From Clostridiales bacterium (GTDB taxonomy: Bacteria; Bacillota; Clostridia; Caldicoprobacterales; DTU083): a stretch of 64,000 bases of DNA. Shown piece by piece: positions 16,941 to 25,010 of this stretch. The notes under the pieces were generated by a model that made no database searches, was not told where the DNA came from, and was given only the letters and a program-made list of their open reading frames with translations. Position numbers and translations under genes: made by a program. The first letter of the stretch is position 1. The number at the start of each line of letters is the position of its first letter. The stretch spans positions 1 to 64,000 of the forward strand of contig DUSN01000094.1 in the NCBI GenBank assembly GCA_012842605.1, read 5' to 3'.

Positions 16941-19301
16941 ATGGAAGCAGTAACAAAGTTACACGGTGCCAAATGGATTGGCATACATGATGATGAAATC
17001 GTCATTATCGATAACCAAAAGGTATATTTCCGGACGCAGTTTAATCTTAATAAATTAGGTTCTATGAAAATAGCAATCAGTGCTCATAACCGCTACAAGC
17101 TTTGGGTCAATGGACAGCGGGCAGGAGCGGGGCCCTGCAAGGGAGACAGGTGGCGATGGTTTTATGAAGTAATGGATGTCAGCAGCTATTTAAAGCAGGG
17201 CATCAATGTCATTGCAGTAGAAGTAGTTCATTTTCCTCCCGCGGCTTACAGGGGCAAATCCTTAGGCGGTCCCTGGAGTGTCGTGTCCGTCGTTAAGGGA
17301 CCGTGGCTGATAGCAAAAGGCATATGCGAGGATGAAAACGGTAATGAACTGGCAGATATAACCACCGGCAGTGCTGAGTGGTTTTATAAGGTGGATGAAT
17401 CCATCACCTGGGAAAGCAGTGAAAGGTTTGTGTTCCAGCCTGTAGGCGCATTTGAGAATGTAAACGGCAGTAATATTCCCTGGGGATGGATGACGGATGA
17501 GAACCTATCTGAAGGATGGAAAAAAGCTATTCCCAGATGGGATGCTGACGGTTGCGCATGGGGCGGTATTCCCGTTCTGCCCATAGAAGAAAGAAAAATT
17601 CCATTTATGTATCATAAAATCCGTCCGTTTGTCAGGGAAATGAGCATCAACCCGGATGACCTGAAACCAATAACCTTTGGGGACAAGGACCAGGCAGAAC
17701 TGGAACCATGTTCACGATATGTAATAGAACTGGATGCAGGCGAATTGACTACCGGGTATCCTATAATAAAAACCAGGAAGGGCTCAGGAAGCAAGCTGAC
17801 AATACGCTATGCAGAGAGCTATTCTCTGCCTCCTGTTGTGCAGTATCCGGTAAAAGGCGTCAGAGACGACAGCAGGAATTTTAAAATAATGGGATATGAG
17901 GATGTTTATTGGCCTTCATCAGGCAATGATGTTTATGAAACGTTCTGGTTCAGAACCTTCAGGTTTATCAGGATAGAGGTTGAGACAGGCACGGAGCCTT
18001 TAGTGCTGTTTAAACCGGAATATGTAGAGACCGGGTATCCCCTTGAGGTAAAATCAGAAATTCACTCAGATGCGAAATGGGTTGAACAATTATGGGATAT
18101 TAGCGTCAGGACTCTTAGAAGATGCATGCATGAAACCTATGAGGACTGCCCTTATTATGAGCAATTGCAATATGAGTTAGATACAATGGTGCAGGCACTG
18201 TTTACCTATGCTGTCTCGGGTGATACAAGACTGGCTCTGAAAGCAGTTGAAGACTTTCATAATTCTTTGTCCCCGGAAGGACTTCTGCAATCCGGAGCTC
18301 CGTCCAATCAGCCCCATTTTATACCCACCTTTTCACTGTATTGGATATTGATGCTTGAAGACTATTATATAGAAACCGGGGACTTGAGTGTGGTCAAAAG
18401 ATACCGGCCCACTGTGGATGCTATTCTTGACTGGTTTGACAGAAAACGGGGCAGCTATGGCCTGTGTGAAAAATATGTGTACTGGGAATTTGTCGACTGG
18501 GTGGAGGAATGGCAGAATGAGATAAACCAGATCACCGGAATTCCAAAAGCAGCTTATTACGGACCGTCTGCAACAAATAATCTCATATATGCATATGCCT
18601 TAAGATCTGCCGCCAGGCTTATGCAGGCAACCGGCAGGCCTGATACTGCTTCGGAGTATCACAGAAGGGCTGACGAGATAAACGAGAACGTCCATAAGTA
18701 TTGCTGGAGTGAAGAAAACGGGATGTACAGGGAGGGCCCCCAGGTAGAAGAATATACCCAGCATGCACAGGCTATGGCGGTATTAAGCGGCCTGGCTGAA
18801 GGAGAAAAAGCGGAGAGGATATTAAGAAACTGCCTGACTGACAGCAGGGTGCATATTTGCACATATGTATTTTCCTACTTCCTGTTCAGAGCACTGGAAA
18901 AGGCCGGTCTTTACCATATGACGGATACCCTGCTGGACAAGTGGAGGAGTCTTTTGAACCTGAATCTTACAACATTGCCTGAGGACCTTAAGCGCCAGCG
19001 CAGTGACTGTCATGGCTGGAGTGCTCTCCCGCTTTATGAGTTTATAAGGTGCATTTTGGGAGTACAGCCAGAAGAGCCTGGCTGGAGTAAAATTAAAATA
19101 GAGCCTCATGCTCTTTCATTACCCAATGCCCGGGGCAAGGCGATTACTGCAAAGGGCATTGTTGAGGTTGAATGGGAAAGAATGCAAAACGGACTAAAGT
19201 TAAGCGGTAATGTGCCCAAGGGCGTAAATGCCAGAATTGTTCTGCAGGGCAAAACAGTCCTTGAGCTTCCTCAGGGAGGAGACTTTAAGGTACAAACTTG
19301 A
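16941..19301 (+). CDS. GH78-like alpha-L-rhamnosidase
   Basis: This 786-residue protein has an N-terminal beta-sandwich (YKLWVNGQRAGAGPCKGD, like the Bac_rhamnosid N-domain), a middle domain and an (alpha/alpha)6 barrel. The catalytic-acid region EDCPYYEQLQYELD spans residues 401-414, with Glu407 the likely general acid. The C-terminal domain ends in EPHALSLPNARGKAITAKG, a common GH78 ending. The family releases alpha-L-rhamnose from plant or algal glycans and glycosides. There is no signal peptide. Two ATGs are possible: 16917 has no ribosome binding site, while GGAAGGAG (16921-16928) precedes 16941 by 12 bases, so 16941 is preferred with moderate certainty. Confidence 0.8.
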   Translation: MEAVTKLHGAKWIGIHDDEIVIIDNQKVYFRTQFNLNKLGSMKIAISAHNRYKLWVNGQRAGAGPCKGDRWRWFYEVMDVSSYLKQGINVIAVEVVHFPPAAYRGKSLGGPWSVVSVVKGPWLIAKGICEDENGNELADITTGSAEWFYKVDESITWESSERFVFQPVGAFENVNGSNIPWGWMTDENLSEGWKKAIPRWDADGCAWGGIPVLPIEERKIPFMYHKIRPFVREMSINPDDLKPITFGDKDQAELEPCSRYVIELDAGELTTGYPIIKTRKGSGSKLTIRYAESYSLPPVVQYPVKGVRDDSRNFKIMGYEDVYWPSSGNDVYETFWFRTFRFIRIEVETGTEPLVLFKPEYVETGYPLEVKSEIHSDAKWVEQLWDISVRTLRRCMHETYEDCPYYEQLQYELDTMVQALFTYAVSGDTRLALKAVEDFHNSLSPEGLLQSGAPSNQPHFIPTFSLYWILMLEDYYIETGDLSVVKRYRPTVDAILDWFDRKRGSYGLCEKYVYWEFVDWVEEWQNEINQITGIPKAAYYGPSATNNLIYAYALRSAARLMQATGRPDTASEYHRRADEINENVHKYCWSEENGMYREGPQVEEYTQHAQAMAVLSGLAEGEKAERILRNCLTDSRVHICTYVFSYFLFRALEKAGLYHMTDTLLDKWRSLLNLNLTTLPEDLKRQRSDCHGWSALPLYEFIRCILGVQPEEPGWSKIKIEPHALSLPNARGKAITAKGIVEVEWERMQNGLKLSGNVPKGVNARIVLQGKTVLELPQGGDFKVQT

Positions 19302-19356
19302 CAAGGCACAGACTGAATAAGGTATAAGTTGTGCTAGAAGTCAGGAGGAAGCAGAA

Positions 19357-20967
19357 ATGTTAGCATATGATGTTTTACGCCAGCCGGACCTGGTAACCGT
19401 TCAAACAGAGTCTGACTGGGTTGAGCTGTCCTTTTCTGAAGGACAGGATAGCTGGCAGAACCGTGATATCATATTGAAAGCTGCAATAGATGCAAGCAGC
19501 GTTAAGTTTTATTTAAGAAGCCCCAAAACACCTGTTATGCGTGTGTGTATAAGGTGGAATCAGAGAGTCTCTTTTTCAGATAACACCCGTATATTAAACG
19601 ACCATTGGGAAAGAGGGTATGGTGATCTGGAGTGGCGTGGGCTTGTGCCTGAACGTGTACTTCCATGGTATTTCATGATATCTGACGGCAAAACAACTCA
19701 CGGCTATGGAGTCAGGACCGGATGCAATGCCCTGTGCTTCTGGCAGGCGGATGATACGGGAGTGACTCTATGGCTGGATGTGCGCAACGGAGGTGCTGGT
19801 GTACACCTGTCTGACAGGGAGCTTTATGCAGCTGAGGCTGCATTCCGTTTGGGAGTTGAGGGTGAAACACCTTATCAGGCAGCAAGGGCATTCTGCCGCA
19901 TGCTGTGCACTGAACCTGTGCTGCCATCTCAGCCTGTTTTCGGCGGCAACAATTGGTATTATGCATACGGCAGCAGCTCACATCAGGAAATTTTGGATGA
20001 TTCCGAAAGAATTGCATCATATGCACCTTCAGGTCCAAACAGGCCTTTTATGGTTATAGATGACGGCTGGCAGCTGTGCCATTCAAGACTATGCAATGGC
20101 GGTCCCTGGTCGATGGGGAACTACCGGTTTCCTGACATGCAAAGGCTTGCAGAAGAAATGAAGGAAACAGGCGTACGTCCCGGAATATGGATGCGCCCGC
20201 TGATGACAGCTGAGAAGGTGCCTGCAGACTGGGTAATGACTAACATGCACAGGAGCGAAAGTACAGAAAATCAATTTCTGGATCCTTCTCATGAAGGTGT
20301 ACTTAACAAAATTACCGTGGATATCAGCAGAATCGTATCCTGGGGCTATGAACTGATTAAGCATGATTTCAGCACCTATGATATCTTTGGCAAGTGGGGC
20401 TTTGAAATGGGCAGCTCCTTAACGAAGCCCGGATGGTGTTTTTATGACAGGAGCAAGACCACGGCTGAAATCATTCTGAATCTGTATCGGACCATTCGGG
20501 AAGCTGCCGGCTCAGCACTGGTTTTAGGCTGCAATACAATAGGCCATCTGGCTGCCGGCTTATTTGAGCTGCAGCGGACCGGGGATGATACCAGCGGACG
20601 TGAATGGGAGAGGACAAGAAAATACGGAATTAATACCCTTGCATTCCGCATGCCGCAGCATGGTGCCTTTTTTGCGGCAGATGCAGATTGCGTGGGGTTA
20701 ACCAGGAATATCCCCTGGGATTTGAACCGTCAGTGGATGGAACTGTTAGCATACAGCGGAACCCCATTGTTCATATCCATTTCTCCCGATGCTGTTGGCA
20801 GTGAGCAGGAAAAGGCTCTTAAAGAAGCCTTTGCAGCAGCGGCAGTTGAAAGGACACCTGCTGAGCCGCTGGACTGGTTCAACAACACATGTCCTTCAAA
20901 ATGGGCATTGAATGGTGAGATCCGCAGCTTTAACTGGTATGGCGGAAAAGGTGTATGCTTTTTCTGA
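19357..20967 (+). CDS. GH36-like (clan GH-D) alpha-galactosidase-type hydrolase
   Basis: This 536-residue protein combines an N-terminal beta-sandwich with a TIM barrel of clan GH-D. Barrel signatures are FMVIDDGWQ (strand 2), PGIWMRPL, the nucleophile strand LIKHDFSTYD with Asp337, and the acid/base segment RTGDDTSGREW (Asp410 or Asp411). These correspond to the K-x-D and D motifs of GH36/GH27 retaining enzymes. It is shorter than typical 700-residue GH36 alpha-galactosidases and ends soon after the barrel, so the usual C-terminal beta domain looks reduced. AGGAGGAAG precedes the ATG. It presumably removes a terminal alpha-sugar inside the cell; galactose specificity is inferred. Confidence 0.75.
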   Translation: MLAYDVLRQPDLVTVQTESDWVELSFSEGQDSWQNRDIILKAAIDASSVKFYLRSPKTPVMRVCIRWNQRVSFSDNTRILNDHWERGYGDLEWRGLVPERVLPWYFMISDGKTTHGYGVRTGCNALCFWQADDTGVTLWLDVRNGGAGVHLSDRELYAAEAAFRLGVEGETPYQAARAFCRMLCTEPVLPSQPVFGGNNWYYAYGSSSHQEILDDSERIASYAPSGPNRPFMVIDDGWQLCHSRLCNGGPWSMGNYRFPDMQRLAEEMKETGVRPGIWMRPLMTAEKVPADWVMTNMHRSESTENQFLDPSHEGVLNKITVDISRIVSWGYELIKHDFSTYDIFGKWGFEMGSSLTKPGWCFYDRSKTTAEIILNLYRTIREAAGSALVLGCNTIGHLAAGLFELQRTGDDTSGREWERTRKYGINTLAFRMPQHGAFFAADADCVGLTRNIPWDLNRQWMELLAYSGTPLFISISPDAVGSEQEKALKEAFAAAAVERTPAEPLDWFNNTCPSKWALNGEIRSFNWYGGKGVCFF

Positions 20968-20995
20968 CTGCTGTGTAACGAAAAGGAGCAGTAAA

Positions 20996-22072
20996 ATGGG
21001 ACTGCAGAAATTCTTGGAGGAAAGAATTTTAAGATATAAGGCGTTTTATGAGAATAAGGAACCTGGCCAGATTCTGGTGCAAATCTCTCCTTACACATTT
21101 AATATTGACTATTCTCCGATTGGATTTAAGGAAAAGGGCCTTAATGAATGGGATATAGAGCGTGAAGCAGAAGACATGATAGATGCCCAGATCAGGAGCG
21201 TGCGTTATTTTAATGAATACACTAAGGGCCTGGACAATGACTATATTCCCATAATCTCTGCTTCATTGGGGGTCGGTGTCAACAGCAGCTTTCTGACAGG
21301 ATCAGATGTTGTATTTGGTGCAGACACAAGTTGGTCCCATCCTGTTATCCATGAATGGGAAGATATGGATGAAATATCATTTAACAAAGAAAACAAGTGG
21401 GTGCAAATACTGAAGAGGATGGTCAAACGAAGTGTTGACATGTGTGACGGGGATTATGCAACAATGACCTATACACATTTTGCACCAAGTGATATGGCCA
21501 ATGCTCTTCGAGGCAATCAGCTGTTCTATGATTTTTACGATTATCCCGAACAGGTGCGAAAACTAATGGACATCTGTGCAGATGCCACCATTGCTCTGGA
21601 GCGCGAGCTGAAAACAATTGTACCCGATGTTATGGGCGGCAGTGCAGCTGCATATGCATGGATGCCGGGGCATGCATTATATTTGTCCGAGGATGCCGCT
21701 GATCTTTGTTCGCCTGCTGTTTATCGTGACTTTTGCAGGGCTTATACGCAGAAGGTTATTGATGCAATCGGCGGTGCACATATCCATCATCACGGCAAGG
21801 GCATGCATGTGCATGGTGAGATAGTGATGCTGAATAATGTTCATTTTATTGAAATAAGCTGGGATCCCAACTGTCCAAGGCCCATCGACAATTTGGAAAA
21901 GCTGATTGCATTAAATCCTGATATGCCTATTATGACCAGGTGCACTGTGGGGGATGTTTATAATAAGATTGATATCATAAAGCAGGGAAGAGTCATGCTT
22001 ATGCTTATTGTGAAAAATCTGGAGGAAGCCAAACAGGCCGTTGCCTTTATTCGCAAGCACTCTAAGATATAG
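20996..22072 (+). CDS. Uroporphyrinogen-decarboxylase (URO-D)-family protein 1
   Basis: This 358-residue protein resembles the URO-D/MtaA barrel superfamily over its full length, with the substrate-entry helix region (THFAPSDMANALRG) and a barrel strand near HIHHHGKGMHVHG. It has no true HemE features, and the H-x-C zinc motif of corrinoid methyltransferases is missing; instead there is an unusual His cluster. Function is unknown. AAGGAG precedes ATG 20996; a longer in-frame reading begins inside the previous gene without a ribosome binding site. It is one of four URO-D relatives in the window, all beside glycan-degrading enzymes. A carbohydrate-related role, perhaps demethylation or C-C bond chemistry, is conjecture. 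Confidence 0.65.
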   Translation: MGLQKFLEERILRYKAFYENKEPGQILVQISPYTFNIDYSPIGFKEKGLNEWDIEREAEDMIDAQIRSVRYFNEYTKGLDNDYIPIISASLGVGVNSSFLTGSDVVFGADTSWSHPVIHEWEDMDEISFNKENKWVQILKRMVKRSVDMCDGDYATMTYTHFAPSDMANALRGNQLFYDFYDYPEQVRKLMDICADATIALERELKTIVPDVMGGSAAAYAWMPGHALYLSEDAADLCSPAVYRDFCRAYTQKVIDAIGGAHIHHHGKGMHVHGEIVMLNNVHFIEISWDPNCPRPIDNLEKLIALNPDMPIMTRCTVGDVYNKIDIIKQGRVMLMLIVKNLEEAKQAVAFIRKHSKI

Positions 22073-22200
22073 GCTTCATCTTCTTTGCAAGCACTCCGGG
22101 ATATAGGTCAATGCCTTTAATGAAACTCTGGAATTAGGCTACAGCTTCAATATTATAAGCACTCCCATAGATCGCAGCTTTATTCGAAAGCAATCCAAAA
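22053..22200. repeat. Degenerate tandem repeat covering the end of URO-D 1 and the gap
   Basis: A 21-base unit starting GCAAGCACTC and ending GATATAGG occurs at 22053-22073, overlapping the stop codon, and again at 22087-22107 with three mismatches. Weaker copies (AAGCACTCC at 22157, AAGCAATCC near 22187) follow. The 227-base gap thus looks built from duplications of the gene's 3' end. No terminator or promoter was found in it. Confidence 0.6.
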
Positions 22201-22299
22201 TTTAAAGATATTGACGATAGAAGAATAGAAAGAAGACAATAACAAGAAACCTTCTGCCATATAGGCCATGGGACACATCAAAGAATGGGTGAAGATAAT

Positions 22300-23757
22300 A
22301 TGAATAATTATGTCCAAGAAACCTTAAGGCTCCATGCTCACTCTGAATACCTGCGTTCTGTTAAACCGTTAACCCAGTCGGAAAAGAAAAAAGTCCCAAA
22401 TATCATATTTATAATGATGGACGATATGGGTTGGGGCGACCTGTCATGTTTTGGTTCAAGGTCGATACATACGCCTAACCTTGACAGGATGGCACAGGAT
22501 GGAGCAGTACTTCAGAACTGCTATTCCTCCAGTCCGATATGTTCACCGAGCAGATTTGGCTTTTTGACCGGCAGGTATCCGTGCAGAGGATTCATACGTC
22601 ATGTATTCTTTCCCACAGTAGAAATAGATGAAAAATATATAGTACCTAACAGAGGCTATGAGATTCCTGAGGATGAGGCTGGCGGCAAAGCCAGCAAGGC
22701 TTTCATTGATGCTGTCCGAAGGACATCGGAGTTTAATAGGGAGCACTTGCCGGTGCAAGGAATATTGCCAGATGAGATAACTATACCAGAGATTTTAAAA
22801 GCAAGAGGTTTTAAGACTGCGATGTTCGGCAAATGGCATCTGGGGGATAAGGAACCTCACCTGCCCAATGACAGGGGGTTTGATTATTTTTACGGGGCAC
22901 ATTACTCAAATGACATGTACCCCTATCATTTCTGGAGAAACAAGGAGATAGCAATTGAAGCACCCTTTGACCAGAGCAGGATAACAGAGTATCTGAACAA
23001 TGAGTTGTTTAAATTTATAGATGAGAATGCACATAGTCCCTTCTTTATCTATTATGCCTCACCCTGGCCCCATCATCCGCTGAATTGCGGGGATAAGTTC
23101 AGGGGAACCTCAAAGGCCGGGGTATACGGCGATTGTATACAGGAGTTTGACCATGGGATCGGGCAGCTGTTTGATTTGCTTAAAGAAAAGGGTATACTGG
23201 AAAACACTTTGGTTATATTCACATCGGACAACGGACCATGGCATCAGGGCTCAACGGGGGGCCACCGGGGAAGGAAGGGAAATACCTTTGACGGCGGGCA
23301 GGTAGTTCCTACTATCTGCTATTGGAAAAACCAAATAGTCAATGGAGTCATTAAGGAGCAGGCGATGAATATAGACTTCCTGCCAACATTCTGTGAAATA
23401 GCGGGGGTGGATCTGCCAACTGACAGGATAATAGACGGAAAGAGTCTTCTGCCTCTGTTAAAGGGAGAGACCAATTGCAGTCCTCATGATTATTTAGTAT
23501 ATATTAATTCCACTGTACCTGATAATCAGGGATTCGGTGTAAGGTCAAGGGATAGTTTTAAGTATTATAAAGCTGCTAACAGCGAAAATGCACTTTACAG
23601 AGATATGCGCATTCATTCCTTTTTGTTTGATCTCAATCATGATACTGATGAGTCATATGATGTAAAAACATTACACCCTGAAAAATATAAAGAACTGAAG
23701 GATTACCTGGATAGTTTCAATGAATCCATAGAGAAAAACCCAAGGGGGTGGATATAA
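22300..23757 (+). CDS. Sulfatase (S1 family, Cys-type formylglycine site)
   Basis: This 485-residue enzyme hydrolyses sulfate esters. Metal ligands appear in IFIMMDDMGWGDL near the N-terminus and TSDNGPW later. The active-site signature CSPSR starts at Cys81, followed by GFLTGRYP, the standard FGly motif; KWHLG is also conserved. Cys81 must be oxidised to formylglycine; in anaerobes this is done by the radical-SAM enzyme anSME, which is not in the window. There is no signal peptide, so it would act on imported sulfated oligosaccharide. ATG 22285 is also in frame, but GGGTGA seven bases before ATG 22300 favours the latter. It is embedded in the glycosidase operon. Confidence 0.88.
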   Translation: MNNYVQETLRLHAHSEYLRSVKPLTQSEKKKVPNIIFIMMDDMGWGDLSCFGSRSIHTPNLDRMAQDGAVLQNCYSSSPICSPSRFGFLTGRYPCRGFIRHVFFPTVEIDEKYIVPNRGYEIPEDEAGGKASKAFIDAVRRTSEFNREHLPVQGILPDEITIPEILKARGFKTAMFGKWHLGDKEPHLPNDRGFDYFYGAHYSNDMYPYHFWRNKEIAIEAPFDQSRITEYLNNELFKFIDENAHSPFFIYYASPWPHHPLNCGDKFRGTSKAGVYGDCIQEFDHGIGQLFDLLKEKGILENTLVIFTSDNGPWHQGSTGGHRGRKGNTFDGGQVVPTICYWKNQIVNGVIKEQAMNIDFLPTFCEIAGVDLPTDRIIDGKSLLPLLKGETNCSPHDYLVYINSTVPDNQGFGVRSRDSFKYYKAANSENALYRDMRIHSFLFDLNHDTDESYDVKTLHPEKYKELKDYLDSFNESIEKNPRGWI

Positions 23758-23892
23758 GCTTTACATGCAATTTCTGCCTTCAAACCTTCCATCGCCCAGC
23801 TTTTCACTGCGGTGGACAATCTGAAATTCTATAAAGACTTTTTTGACTTATGTAGAACTTTATTATCATATGAGGGGTATGATGATGAATAG
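23758..23892 (+). pseudogene. Possible C-terminal gene remnant between sulfatase and URO-D 2
   Basis: In frame after the sulfatase stop, 44 codons stay open until a TAG at 23890-23892 that overlaps the next start codon. The translation (for example FKPSIAQLFTAVDNLKFYK) has protein-like composition. It could be the tail of a lost gene coupled to URO-D 2, or a lost sulfatase extension. No family was recognised. Confidence 0.25.
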
Positions 23893-24820
23893 CAAAGAGA
23901 ATTTTTTAGAAGCAATATCATTTGGGAGTCCGGATTATGTACCTTGCGAAAATGAAAATATATTCATAGGGATTTCATTTGATGGAGTTTTCAAGTGTGA
24001 AGATTGGACTGACTCTTGGGGAATAGAATGGAAGGTTGGTATTGACGGAACTGTACCATTTCCTGTGAAGTATCCTTTGGAGGATATCAGAAAACTGGAT
24101 GGATACAAATTTCCTGATCCATACAAGCTCAACCTGAGTGATGGCGACAAGTACAGGCTGGAAAAAGCAGACAGAAGCAGCAAGCTGGTAGTGGGCCACC
24201 TGATGTATTTGCTCTTTGAACGGGCATGGGCATTGATGGGTATGGAAAACTTCCTGCCGGCATTAATAGAATATCCTGAGGAATGCCATGCATTACTGCA
24301 TAATATTGCTGCATATGCAAGAGCGGTATTTGACCGTTATCTTGAGTTAGGCGTTGATGCCATAAGCTTTTCTGAGGACTTGGGATCGCAGAAAGCGCTG
24401 ATGATGTCACCGAAATTATTCAGAGAGTTCTTATTGCCGGAGTACAGGTATTGCTTTGAAAATGTCATAAAAGAAAAAAAGATAATAAACTTCCATAGCT
24501 GTGGATGCATAGACGAAATAGCAGGAGATTTGGCATCTATCGGCATAACAATTTTAAATCCCATACAGGCAAGGGCAAACGACTTATCAAAAATAAAGAA
24601 TGCAACCTATAAACGCATGGCTTTAATGGGCGGCATTGACACTGCTGTTATAATGACAGGTACGCCGCAGGATGTCAGGAATGAAGTGATAAGGGTGATG
24701 GATATACTCAAGCCCGGAGGAGGGTATATATGTGCTCCTGATCAGTACTTGCCGGATATGCCTGAAGAGAATTTGCAAATGTTATGGAAGACTGCGAAAG
24801 AGTATGGGAGATACCGATAG
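23885..24820 (+). CDS. URO-D-family protein 2, MtaA/CmuA-like with zinc motif
   Basis: This 311-residue protein belongs to the uroporphyrinogen decarboxylase/corrinoid methyltransferase superfamily. Unlike the other three relatives here it keeps the H-x-C-Xn-C zinc motif of MtaA-type methyltransferases: His204 and Cys206 in FHSCG, and Cys283 in GGYICAPDQ. It starts KENFLEAISFGSPDYVPC, the usual opening of these proteins. Known relatives move methyl groups between corrinoid proteins and thiols; no corrinoid protein or reactivase is encoded here. Three ATGs in a row (23879, 23882, 23885) follow GAGGGG; the third gives the best spacing. It could act in removing O-methyl groups from sugars, but this is inference. 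Confidence 0.75.
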   Translation: MNSKENFLEAISFGSPDYVPCENENIFIGISFDGVFKCEDWTDSWGIEWKVGIDGTVPFPVKYPLEDIRKLDGYKFPDPYKLNLSDGDKYRLEKADRSSKLVVGHLMYLLFERAWALMGMENFLPALIEYPEECHALLHNIAAYARAVFDRYLELGVDAISFSEDLGSQKALMMSPKLFREFLLPEYRYCFENVIKEKKIINFHSCGCIDEIAGDLASIGITILNPIQARANDLSKIKNATYKRMALMGGIDTAVIMTGTPQDVRNEVIRVMDILKPGGGYICAPDQYLPDMPEENLQMLWKTAKEYGRYR

Positions 24821-24868
24821 AACTAAATTATCATGTATATATTTGACTCTGACAAAAAAGTACGCAAA

Positions 24869-24941
24869 GGTATCATAAATGAGTGATATATTATAGGCTT
24901 CGGATTAAGGGTATCATAAATTAGTCATATATAGGTTTGGA
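24869..24941. repeat. Imperfect tandem repeat upstream of GH43
   Basis: Two copies starting GGTATCATAAAT (24869 and 24910) with similar ends (GGCTTCGGA, GGTTTGGA) repeat with a period of about 41 bases in the 190-base gap before GH43. No stem-loop terminator was seen in this gap. Confidence 0.55.
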
Positions 24942-25010
24942 CAATTAAAGGCGATCTAACGATGCAAAGGATCTATTGGTTTACTGAAAGTTTTCCGGAG
25001 GGAGTTAAGC

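Noticed and set aside
20996-22072. Assigning the gene as hemE (uroporphyrinogen decarboxylase)
   Set aside because: The HemE N-terminal signature is absent, no other haem genes are present, and four divergent relatives sit among glycosidases.
22053-22200. CRISPR-like array
   Set aside because: Units are few, degenerate and irregularly spaced, with no spacers and no cas genes.
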